Of a stretch of DNA of 64,000 nt, positions 17,828 to 26,020 are shown piece by piece. Position 1 is the stretch's first letter. Every line of letters starts with the position of its first letter. Source of the DNA: Variovorax paradoxus. GTDB taxonomy: Bacteria; Pseudomonadota; Gammaproteobacteria; Burkholderiales; Burkholderiaceae_C. The notes under the pieces are model-generated. The model worked only from the letters and a program-made list of their open reading frames with translations, was not told the DNA's origin and did not search any database. The stretch is from assembly GCF_902712855.1 (NCBI RefSeq), contig NZ_LR743507.1:3210001-3274000 (forward strand), in the 5' to 3' direction. The position numbers and the translations under genes were made by a program.

Positions 17828-20800
17828 TCAGAGCAGCGGGGTGTAGGGCGACGTCATCGGGTTCAGCGAGGTGCCGCTCCCGCTGCCGTAGCCGGGCACG
17901 CCGATGCTGCTCGAGCCGCCGAACACATAGCGCAGGTAGACACTGCCCGTGAACTGCCGGTAGTTCTGCGCGTTGTTGAAGCCCAGCGCGCCGCCCAGGA
18001 ACATCTTCGGTGCCAGCTGGTACTCGAGCACCGCGGCCAGGTTGTAGGCCAGGCCAGTCTTGGAACTGCTCGGGTACATGCCGTTGTACAGCGTGCTGTT
18101 CAGGCCCAGCGCCAGCGCCAGGTTCGACACGGCCGCCGCGTCGCTGTTGCGCGAGGGCGCCGTCGGGAAGTAGGGCGTCGACTTCTGGGTGAACGACTGC
18201 ACGCCGAGCGACGCGTTCACGCGCCACGACAGCCGGTCGCTGCGGCCGGTCCAGTCGACCGGGAACGCCACGCTCACGAAGCTTTGGGGGCTGAAGTAGC
18301 CGCCTTGGCCGAAGGTGTAGTAGCTCAGGTTCTTCTCGTAGCCCATCAGCCCGATGTTCATGCCCAGCGTGAGCTTGGAGCTCGCGGTGTTCATCAGGTG
18401 CAGGTAGGCGCCGCCGCCGGTTTCCACGCGCGAGTTGCTGGTCACGTTCTTGCCCGTGAGGCCATGCGCCGCCAGGTAGCTGTAGACGCCGTAGGTGCCG
18501 TCGTCGTAGCCGAGGTCGCCGCGCACGCCGGTCGCGACCACGCCGCCCCAGCGGTCGCCGTTGCGCTCGTCCTTCGCGCCGGCGAACGACAGCACGCTGT
18601 CGGTCACCGCACGCCGGGAGATGTCGGCCTTGTAGTTCCACGAGTCGCCGAAGCTGCCCTTGAAGGTCACGTTGCCGACCACGTTGGTGGTGGGAAAGCC
18701 CAGGGGCGTCGTGCCGATGCCGGCATCGAAGTTCTTGCCTTCGTAGCCCACGTTCAGGCCGACGCCAGATGCGTTCTGCTGGCCCGGCTCGGTGTTGTTG
18801 AACAGCGAGTTGTAGGTGGCCGTCGGGCCGCCGCCGAAGCGGCTGAGCGTCGAGTAGGTGTTGGAGGGCGTGCCGGCGTCCAGCACAGTCGGCGTCACGC
18901 CGACGACGATCTTGCCTTCGCCGACCGGGAATCGCGCCTGCACCGGCAACTGGAAGTCGGACAGCCGGCTCAGGCCGGCCTCGCCGGCGCGGTTGCGGTA
19001 GACCGTGCCCGCGGTGAGGCTGACCGCACGCTGCGACTCGAGGTCCTGCAGCTCCGACAGCAGCGGGTTCGCAGGCGCGGTGCGCAGCGGTGCGTTCCAG
19101 CTCGGTTCCTGGCGCGGCGTGTTGGCCTGAGCGTACGCGGCATTGGCCTGGGGGTAGGCCGCAGGCGGATAGCCGCCGGGCTGCGCTTGCGGAATGTAGA
19201 CCGGCGCGCCCTGCTGCGTGCCGGGCACCGGGTACTGGGGCAGGCCCTGCATCGACGGTGCGACGTAGGCCGAGGCCTGCGGCACGTTGTTGGTGTTCGC
19301 GTTGTTGCGCGCGGTGCGGCTCGACGACTTGTTGGTCGTCGTCGTGCGGCCCTTGGCGGTCGGTGCCGGCGCGGCGGCTCCCCAGGGCAGGGCGCCGGGC
19401 GGGTAGGCATTCGGCGTACCGGCCGCAGGGTAGGCCGGATAGGCCTGTGCCACCTGGTTGGCCGGGTAGGCCGCCGGATACGCTGCGGGGTAGGCCGCCG
19501 CAGGGTAGGCCTGCTGTGCGTAGGCCGGGTTCGCAGCCGCCGGATACGACACCGGCTGCATGCGCGCCTGCGCGAACGGATTGCCGTTGGCCGGTGGGTA
19601 GCCTGCGGGAACGGCTGCGCTCGGCGCGCCGCCCGTCATGCCGGCGAAGGGGTTCGCCGCAGGCATCTGCGTGGGCATGCCGCCCTGCGCGAAGCCGCTG
19701 CCGGAGGCGACCTGACGGTCGGCTTCCACCGCGGCGCGCAGGTACTGCTCGGCCTTGCGGCTTTCGCCGGCGTTGCGGTAGACGCGGCCGGCCGCCGCGA
19801 GCACGCGCGACTGGTCGGGCGCCTGCTTGAGCGCGGCCATCACGTAGTTCTCGGCCTCGCTGTGCTCGCGCTGCGCGCTGGCGCTGGCCGCGGCGGCAAG
19901 CAGGGTGTCGAGATCGGTCGGGTTGCGCTGCAGGATGCGCTGGTACAGCGCCAGCGCCTGGCCTTCGTCGCGCGCCGCCGAATACAGGCGCGCCAGCGCG
20001 GCCATGGCCTGCGGGTCGTTCGGCCGCTCGGCCAACACCGGCGCCATCGCGTTGTAGGCCGCCTCCAGGTTGCCCGCCTCGCGCAGGGCATCGGTCTGGC
20101 GCAGTGCGAAGGACACGCGCAGGTTGTCGAAATCGCTGCGCTGGCTTGCGGTCATGTTGACGCTGGCCAGTTGGCGCAGCACCGCCGACAGCTCGATGTC
20201 CTGCTTGGTCTTCAGCAGCACCGACGCATACAGCAGCCGGTCGCCTGTGCTCGGCGTGGGCGAGCGGGCGAGCAACTGGCGGCTCATGGCCAGGGCGCGC
20301 GGCGCGTCGCCGATCTCGGCATAGGCGCCCGCGAGCTGGCCCCAGAGTTCGGCCGGCATGTCGGTGCTCAGTGCCGACTCGGTCTGCGCCAGCACGCCGC
20401 GGGCCGCATCGACCTGGCCCTGGCGTGCCAGCGCCTGCGCGCGTGCCGCCTGCGACTGCGCCCAGAGGCGGCGCTGGAGTGCCGCCATGTCGCGCGTGCG
20501 CGAGCCGGCGGGAATGCGTTCGAGGTATTGGATGCCCGCGGCCGAGTCGCCCGTTTCCGAGGCGAGCAGGGCGCTGGCGTACAGCGCGTCGGGCATGTCG
20601 GGCTGCGACATCAGCAGCCCTTCCATCACGCCGCGCGCTTCGGCCACCATGCCCTGCTTGCGGTAGATGTTGGCGAGGTCCAGCCGCACCCAGGGGCTGT
20701 CGGGCGCAGCCAGCATCGCGTCTTCGAGCGTGCGTTGCGCACCGGCGGCGTCGCCTGCGTCAGCCTGCTGGCGGGCGCGGTTGCGGGCCTGGTCGACCTG

Positions 20801-22258
20801 CAGGTTGCGCAGGCCGCCCAGTTGCGTGGCCTGTTCCGGCGTAAGGCGGCGCGACAGCGCCAGTGCTTCGTCGGCACGGCCGGTCTGGCCGTACACCGAG
20901 ATCAGCCCGCGCAGCGCCTGCGTGTTCTGCGGACGGCTTTCGAGCACGCGCTTGTAGCCCTGCTCGGCCTGCGCGAAGTCGCCGGCGGCGGCGCGCAGGT
21001 CGGCCAGAGCGTTCTGGCCCACGGGCTCGCGCGCGTCGATGCGCACGGCACGCTCGTAGAGCGATTGCGCACCGCGCAGGTCGTTCTTGCCTTGCGCGGC
21101 GCGGGCCTGGCCGACCAGCACCCAGTAGCTGGCGCTCTGGAGCGCCGAATTCCACTTGCTGCCGCCGCCGCGCACTGCGCGTTCCAGCAGTTCCTGCGCC
21201 TCGGCAAAGCGCTCCTGGCGCATCCGCACCAGACCCAGGCCGCCCAGGGCCTCGGTGTCGTCGGACTTGTTGCGCAGCGCCTGCTGGAAGCGCTGCTCGG
21301 CAGTGCCCGCGTCGCCGCGGTCCAGTGCCTTGAAGCCTTCGCCCACGGGCACGTCGGGTGCGTTGGCGGCAGCGGTCTTGGCGGTGGTCAGCGTTTCCAG
21401 GCGGGCCGCCACGGCGGCGTCGGTCTGGTTGTTGCTCAGATAGTCCTGGTACAGCGGAATGTCGGGCTGCCGCGCATCGAGCCAGATCAGCGCCTGGCGC
21501 CAGGCGGCCTTTGCGGCACCGGCCACGGTGGGCTGCTTCGTCAGCTCGACCAGTTCGCGGATGCCCGCGCGGCGCGTCGGCTCGCTGTAGGTCTTCTGCT
21601 GGGCCAGGGCCAGCTTGTAGTTGGCGTTTTCCGGGTGGTCCTTCACCAGCTGCTCGAGGCCGCGGCGGCCTTCGTCGGCGCCCTGCGGCGTGCTGGCCAG
21701 CGCCTGGTAGTACTCCAGCGCGAGCGCTTCCGGCGGCGGGCGATTGTCGAACTGGCTGCGGTACAGCTCGACGGCCTCCGCGGCGCGTCCGGCACGCGCA
21801 GCGGCGCGGGCGCGCTGCAGCGTGCTCTGCTGGCCGGCCGGCTGCTGCGACTGTTGCTGCAGGCGCGCCAGTCGCGGATCGTTCGGGCTCGCGGTGCGCA
21901 GCCGGGCGATCCAGCTGCGCGCGGCCTCGGCATTGCTGCGCGAGAGTTCGACCTGCGCCATGCCGTACATCGCATCGGCCGACTGCGGCTGCACGCTCAG
22001 CAGCTTCTTCCAGCTTTCCTCGGCAAGGTCGGCGCGGCCCTGGGCCTGCCAGTAGTTGCCTTGCTCGATCAGCGCCGCGCTGGCATCGGCCTGCGCATGC
22101 GCGGGATTGGCGGTGCACAGCGCTGCGAGCATGCCGAGGCAGGCCATCCATTGCTGCGACTGCGCCGACAGCAGAAAGGGGCCCGGTGCACGGAAGGCGC
22201 GGAAAGAGCGACGCTGAGGCTTCAAGCCGGTCGATTGGGACGGCATAGCGTTCTCCAT
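17828..22258 (-). CDS. bcsC: Cellulose synthase outer-membrane export subunit BcsC
   Basis: Carries the glucan through the periplasm and outer membrane. The 1,476 residues contain a signal peptide (about 30-55, ending AHAQA), a long TPR superhelix (about 60-850; repeats such as AMYGMAQVELSRSNAEAARSW), and a C-terminal BCSC_C beta-barrel (about 1,130-1,476) ending in alternating aromatic strands. Between them is an Ala/Tyr/Pro-rich stretch of about 200 residues that makes the protein longer than the roughly 1,150 of E. coli. Last gene of the bcs operon; ATG 22258 lies inside the end of bcsZ (37-base overlap), and ATG 22246 is an alternative. Confidence 0.95.
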   Translation of the reverse strand: MENAMPSQSTGLKPQRRSFRAFRAPGPFLLSAQSQQWMACLGMLAALCTANPAHAQADASAALIEQGNYWQAQGRADLAEESWKKLLSVQPQSADAMYGMAQVELSRSNAEAARSWIARLRTASPNDPRLARLQQQSQQPAGQQSTLQRARAAARAGRAAEAVELYRSQFDNRPPPEALALEYYQALASTPQGADEGRRGLEQLVKDHPENANYKLALAQQKTYSEPTRRAGIRELVELTKQPTVAGAAKAAWRQALIWLDARQPDIPLYQDYLSNNQTDAAVAARLETLTTAKTAAANAPDVPVGEGFKALDRGDAGTAEQRFQQALRNKSDDTEALGGLGLVRMRQERFAEAQELLERAVRGGGSKWNSALQSASYWVLVGQARAAQGKNDLRGAQSLYERAVRIDAREPVGQNALADLRAAAGDFAQAEQGYKRVLESRPQNTQALRGLISVYGQTGRADEALALSRRLTPEQATQLGGLRNLQVDQARNRARQQADAGDAAGAQRTLEDAMLAAPDSPWVRLDLANIYRKQGMVAEARGVMEGLLMSQPDMPDALYASALLASETGDSAAGIQYLERIPAGSRTRDMAALQRRLWAQSQAARAQALARQGQVDAARGVLAQTESALSTDMPAELWGQLAGAYAEIGDAPRALAMSRQLLARSPTPSTGDRLLYASVLLKTKQDIELSAVLRQLASVNMTASQRSDFDNLRVSFALRQTDALREAGNLEAAYNAMAPVLAERPNDPQAMAALARLYSAARDEGQALALYQRILQRNPTDLDTLLAAAASASAQREHSEAENYVMAALKQAPDQSRVLAAAGRVYRNAGESRKAEQYLRAAVEADRQVASGSGFAQGGMPTQMPAANPFAGMTGGAPSAAVPAGYPPANGNPFAQARMQPVSYPAAANPAYAQQAYPAAAYPAAYPAAYPANQVAQAYPAYPAAGTPNAYPPGALPWGAAAPAPTAKGRTTTTNKSSSRTARNNANTNNVPQASAYVAPSMQGLPQYPVPGTQQGAPVYIPQAQPGGYPPAAYPQANAAYAQANTPRQEPSWNAPLRTAPANPLLSELQDLESQRAVSLTAGTVYRNRAGEAGLSRLSDFQLPVQARFPVGEGKIVVGVTPTVLDAGTPSNTYSTLSRFGGGPTATYNSLFNNTEPGQQNASGVGLNVGYEGKNFDAGIGTTPLGFPTTNVVGNVTFKGSFGDSWNYKADISRRAVTDSVLSFAGAKDERNGDRWGGVVATGVRGDLGYDDGTYGVYSYLAAHGLTGKNVTSNSRVETGGGAYLHLMNTASSKLTLGMNIGLMGYEKNLSYYTFGQGGYFSPQSFVSVAFPVDWTGRSDRLSWRVNASLGVQSFTQKSTPYFPTAPSRNSDAAAVSNLALALGLNSTLYNGMYPSSSKTGLAYNLAAVLEYQLAPKMFLGGALGFNNAQNYRQFTGSVYLRYVFGGSSSIGVPGYGSGSGTSLNPMTSPYTPLL
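19090..19690 (-). repeat. AYP-type low-complexity linker within bcsC
   Basis: Codons for about residues 855-1,055 of BcsC encode repeated AYPAAYPAAYPA, QAYPAYPAAG, YPPAAYPQA and similar units, with matching direct repeats of GGGTAGGCCGC-like sequence on the + strand. The segment separates the TPR region from the barrel. Short tandem repeats of this kind can vary in copy number between strains. Confidence 0.75.
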
Positions 22259-23565
22259 GAGGGTTGCAGCTGGCCGTTACGGCCGAATTCGTACCGGCCG
22301 TCGAGCCATGCCTGACCGAAAAGCAACAAGCACTGTTCGTAATAGGGCAAGGGCGCCACGGGCGGCGTCGTTGCGTTGGGGACCGGGGGCGGGGTGCGGC
22401 CGCCGGGCACATGGGCGACCAGCGACGCGAGCGCGTCGGTGGCGTCCAGCGACTTGAGATACGGCAGCATCGCGCCCGAGAAACCGAGCGGGGCCATGCC
22501 GCGCACGGCGCCGGTGACGGTGTCGACGTACTCGGGCACGGGATGGTTGTCGGCCAGCAGCTGGCGCGGGCCGCGCAGGTTCAGCAGCAGCATCTTGCGG
22601 GCCGGGTCCTTGTCGGACAGCATGCCCGCCCAGAGGTAGGTCCGGATGGCGTCGTAGCTGCCGGTGGCACCCTTCACCGGATCGGCGACGAAAGCGCGCG
22701 AATCCTGCGACCAGGCGCACCAGTCGGGCGCGAAGCCCTTGGGCGTCACGCCGCCGAACATGCGCAGCGTGTTTTCCGTGACCTCGTGCCACGGGCCCGC
22801 TGCGTCGTTCTGCTGGAAATAGCGCAGCAGCTGCAGCGGCATGTAGCTCGGGTTGAGACGCCACAGCGGCCCGCTGGCAGCCGACTTCGGCCATGGCAGC
22901 AGCATGCGGCCGAGGCCTGGCACCGAAATGACTTCGTCCTTCACCACCAGCGCGAGCAGGCTGCGGCCGAGCGCACGGTAGTTGGCATCGTTCCAGAGCC
23001 GGCCGCCTTCCATCAGCGCATAGGCGATCCACAGGTCGGCATCCGACGCCGCATTGGGGTCGAGCACGCCCCATCCGCCTTCGGGCTTGCGGCCCCACTG
23101 CCACGCCGGCAGCTGCTTGGCCAGGCTGCCGCCAGAGAGGTTGGCCTCGGTCCAGGCCAGCACGCGTGCGAAGGTGGCGCGATCGTTGTGCACCAGCGCG
23201 AAGAACATGCCGTAGGACTGGCCTTCGGACGTCGATTGCTGTTGCGGCGTGTTGAAGTCGATCACCCGGCCATCGGGCTGGATGTGGCGAGCGGCGAAGG
23301 CGGCCCAGTCGGTGGCCGGATGGCAGGCGGGGGCGGGCGCCGCGGCAGCAGGCGCCGGAGCAGGCGCCGTCGCTGCGGAGGCCGCGGCCGCCGGCGGCCT
23401 GGCGGCGGCCGGCGGACTGGAAGGCGCGGCCGGCTGTGCGGCCGCCGGAGCGGCCGCGACCAGCTTCGGCAGGGCAAGCGCGAGGCCGGCGGCGCCCAGC
23501 AGGGCGCGGCGGCCTGCGAGCCGGCCATCGAACGGTTCAGCGGTCAAGTTGGGCAGACGTCGCAT
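22222..23565 (-). CDS. bcsZ: Endo-1,4-beta-glucanase BcsZ (GH8)
   Basis: Periplasmic family-8 cellulase that trims or edits the nascent glucan; needed for normal cellulose export in other bacteria. Of 447 residues, the N-terminus has a twin-arginine-like GRRALLGAAG signal, then an Ala/Pro-rich linker (about 40-82). The GH8 domain shows VIDFNTPQQQSTSEGQSYGM with the proton-donor Glu (near 112) and DADLWIAYALMEGG with the catalytic-type Asp (near 178). It lies 7 bases after bcsB and overlaps bcsC. Confidence 0.93.
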   Translation of the reverse strand: MRRLPNLTAEPFDGRLAGRRALLGAAGLALALPKLVAAAPAAAQPAAPSSPPAAARPPAAAASAATAPAPAPAAAAPAPACHPATDWAAFAARHIQPDGRVIDFNTPQQQSTSEGQSYGMFFALVHNDRATFARVLAWTEANLSGGSLAKQLPAWQWGRKPEGGWGVLDPNAASDADLWIAYALMEGGRLWNDANYRALGRSLLALVVKDEVISVPGLGRMLLPWPKSAASGPLWRLNPSYMPLQLLRYFQQNDAAGPWHEVTENTLRMFGGVTPKGFAPDWCAWSQDSRAFVADPVKGATGSYDAIRTYLWAGMLSDKDPARKMLLLNLRGPRQLLADNHPVPEYVDTVTGAVRGMAPLGFSGAMLPYLKSLDATDALASLVAHVPGGRTPPPVPNATTPPVAPLPYYEQCLLLFGQAWLDGRYEFGRNGQLQPSWRTLCRPNRPA

Positions 23566-23572
23566 GGGTCCT

Positions 23573-26020
23573 TTACTTGCCCTTGGCCTTCACCGACAGG
23601 CGGCGGCGTGCACGCAGCTGCAGTCCGGCATACGAAACGGCCGCACCCAGCAGCGCCAGCACGATCACCAGTCCGGCCAGCATCAGCGGGCTGCGCGAGA
23701 GGTTCCACTGCACCCAGGCGATAGGGGGCAGGCGTCCGACATAGTACGTGTCGCCGCCCAGCACGCTGTTGACTTGTGTGTCACGCACGATCGTCATGCT
23801 GCCCTGCACGCTCTTGAGCAGGTCGGGCGTCATGAGCGCGTTGAGCAGCGCGTCTTTCGTGTCGGGGTTGGTGATGGCGGCGACCACGCTGCGGCCGCTG
23901 CGCAGCGGCGACTCGAAGCCGGCGAGCACCGCGTCCCGGCCGTCGTCGCTCACCGCGATCTGCATCGAGCCCGGAAGGTCCTGGCGCGTGCGCGCGCCGA
24001 TCACGAAGTCGATCGCGTTGTCGATCCAGCTGTTGAGCTTGAGCTCGGGCGCGTTGCCGTTGCGCTTGAGCGGCATCTTGTCCGCCCACTGCGTGAACAG
24101 CGGCTGGCTCTGCAGGTTGCCGATGACCAGCAGGTCCTTGTCGGCGAACTGCGTGGCCTCGCCCGAGCGGCCCACCTTCACGCGCAGCGCGGGGTAGCCG
24201 GTGGAGCGGCCGATCTGGCCGAGCAGGCCCAGGAAGGTCTCGGTGTCGGCGTTGCTGGGCTGCTCCGGCAGGATCACGGCAGTGTCCGACAGGTCGGCCA
24301 TGCGCGAGAACGGGAAGCCGCCGTTGGCGTAGGCCGCGAGCTCGGGCATCGCGATGTAGTGCGGGAAACCCGACACGTCGATCTTGGAGGTCGGGTCGAT
24401 CGAGCCGCGCACGTTGTCCAGCTGCGGCACGCAGCGTCCGCCCACCGGCTCGAAGTAGTAGTGCAGGCGCAGCTGGCTGCGCGGGCCCATGGCCAGCGGC
24501 GGCAGGATCACTTCCTTGTGCTCGGCCAGCGTGCCGTCGGGCATCAGCTTGACGGCCAGCGGGTTCCACCACTTGTCGCCGGCCGGGTTGGCCGAGCGCA
24601 GGGGCAGGCCGCCCACGAAGTTGTCGTTGACGTTGACATTCAGCGTCGACTGGTCGGGCCGCACGCGCGGCGTGTAGCGGTATTGCAGGTCCAGCGGAAT
24701 GCCGCGGCTGCGCCAGGTGAAGAGGTCGGGCGGCAGTTGCAGGTTGACGCGCACCACGTCGGGGTTGTAGCCCGTCACGGACAGGTCGGCGGCCGAGGTC
24801 AGCTCGCCGAGCTGGAGCGCGCGGTCGCTCGGCACCCAGCGCGGGGCGTCGTACGGCTTGCGGGCCGGCGGTTCCTGGAACGCGGTGACCGCCGCCGAGG
24901 CGCCGGAGAAAGCCTTGCTGTTGAGCGCGAGCGCGCCGGCTGCGGTGCGCAGGTCGGCCGGCGTGCGGCCCATCACCAGCAGCAGCTTGCCGGTCGGGTC
25001 GCGCGGGTTGTCGACCACGGCGAGGGCAGGGCCCTGGATGGCCGGCAGCGTGAGGCCCGGAACGACCGACTCGGGCGTGACGAACACCACCGCATGGCCC
25101 GAGGGCAGGTCGCCGCTGGACACCGGGAAGGTCGCGCCGCGGTAGTCGGCCATGGCGCCGAACCACGACGACACCACGCCTGCCGCCTCGAGCACGGGGC
25201 CCGATGCGGCGGCACCGAAGACGAAGGGAATGCGCGCGCGCCGCACGTCGCGGCGGTCGAAGAACGGCTGCGGCAACGCCGCCAGGTCGTTCGCGAGCTT
25301 CAGCGGCGCCACCGTCAGCTTCAGTGAGCTGGAGGCATCGATGCGCGCCCACAGGCTGGTGTGCGCAGGGTCTTCGCACTCGCGCGTGTAGTGGCCGATG
25401 AGCTCGACGTTGATGCGGTTGAACTCGGTGATCAGGCGCCGGTCGATCGGGATGTCGGCCGTCTGCGGGCGGCCCGCTTCGGCACGGTTCACCGGCAGCG
25501 TGGCCACCAGCACGTCGTTGACCGTGACCTTCAGGTGCGACAGCTCGGGAATCAGCGAGGGCGAGTAGGCGTAGTTCAGCTTGAACGAAGCGGCCGTGAC
25601 CAGCTCGTCGGCACGCACGTTGAACGGAATGCCGACGGTGCCGCTGATGCCGCGCAGCTGCACCGCGTAGTCGATGCCCAGTTGCGTGAGGTTGAGCTCG
25701 CGCACCGCGCCGCCGGCACCGCCTGCGGCAGCCGATGCCGCCGCGGCTGCGGCCGGCGTCAGGGCGATCATCGGGGCGGTGGGTACGGCAGGCGTGGCGG
25801 GCGCTGCGGCGGGCGCGGCCACGGGGCCGACCGCCGGCTGGGCGCTGGTCGAAGGCGGCGGTGCCAGCGGACGCGGCTGGGCCGACGCACTACCGGCGGA
25901 CATGGCGGCCATCGCCACCGCAAGCATCACGGCGCCGGTGGCGGCGCAAGGCAGGAGCGAGGGCGACGCCACGCGGGCAGGGGGCACGACGCGGCGGTGC
26001 GTGCGCAGGGTGGTCGTCAC
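23573..26020 (-). CDS. bcsB: Cellulose synthase periplasmic subunit BcsB
   Basis: Membrane-anchored periplasmic partner of BcsA that guides the polymer. The 815 residues hold a signal peptide (about 25-48), a Pro/Ala-rich segment (48-110), the paired carbohydrate-binding and flavodoxin-like domains (LTQLGIDYAVQLRG onward, DADLSDTAVILP-like later), and one C-terminal membrane helix (about 780-802) that packs on BcsA. The start codon is GTG at 26020, overlapping the bcsA stop as GTGA; no ATG in the right place precedes the signal peptide. Proteins of this family in type I operons are about 750-800 residues. Confidence 0.94.
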   Translation of the reverse strand: MTTTLRTHRRVVPPARVASPSLLPCAATGAVMLAVAMAAMSAGSASAQPRPLAPPPSTSAQPAVGPVAAPAAAPATPAVPTAPMIALTPAAAAAASAAAGGAGGAVRELNLTQLGIDYAVQLRGISGTVGIPFNVRADELVTAASFKLNYAYSPSLIPELSHLKVTVNDVLVATLPVNRAEAGRPQTADIPIDRRLITEFNRINVELIGHYTRECEDPAHTSLWARIDASSSLKLTVAPLKLANDLAALPQPFFDRRDVRRARIPFVFGAAASGPVLEAAGVVSSWFGAMADYRGATFPVSSGDLPSGHAVVFVTPESVVPGLTLPAIQGPALAVVDNPRDPTGKLLLVMGRTPADLRTAAGALALNSKAFSGASAAVTAFQEPPARKPYDAPRWVPSDRALQLGELTSAADLSVTGYNPDVVRVNLQLPPDLFTWRSRGIPLDLQYRYTPRVRPDQSTLNVNVNDNFVGGLPLRSANPAGDKWWNPLAVKLMPDGTLAEHKEVILPPLAMGPRSQLRLHYYFEPVGGRCVPQLDNVRGSIDPTSKIDVSGFPHYIAMPELAAYANGGFPFSRMADLSDTAVILPEQPSNADTETFLGLLGQIGRSTGYPALRVKVGRSGEATQFADKDLLVIGNLQSQPLFTQWADKMPLKRNGNAPELKLNSWIDNAIDFVIGARTRQDLPGSMQIAVSDDGRDAVLAGFESPLRSGRSVVAAITNPDTKDALLNALMTPDLLKSVQGSMTIVRDTQVNSVLGGDTYYVGRLPPIAWVQWNLSRSPLMLAGLVIVLALLGAAVSYAGLQLRARRRLSVKAKGK

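Noticed and set aside
19090..19690. Tandem repeats on the + strand considered as a CRISPR or other DNA repeat array
   Set aside because: The units are short, of uneven length, in frame with bcsC and translate into AYP/YPAA repeats, so they are coding low-complexity sequence.
17786..22315. A very long open frame of about 1,509 codons on the + strand opposite bcsC
   Set aside because: It is antisense to a full bcsC, is Arg/Ala/Gly/Val/His-rich low-quality sequence with no domain, and is explained by the codon bias of high-GC DNA, which leaves few stops on the opposite strand.
23249..25327. Long + strand frame opposite bcsZ and bcsB
   Set aside because: Same explanation: antisense to genes with clear domains, Arg/His/Gly/Val-rich, no recognisable motif or ribosome site.
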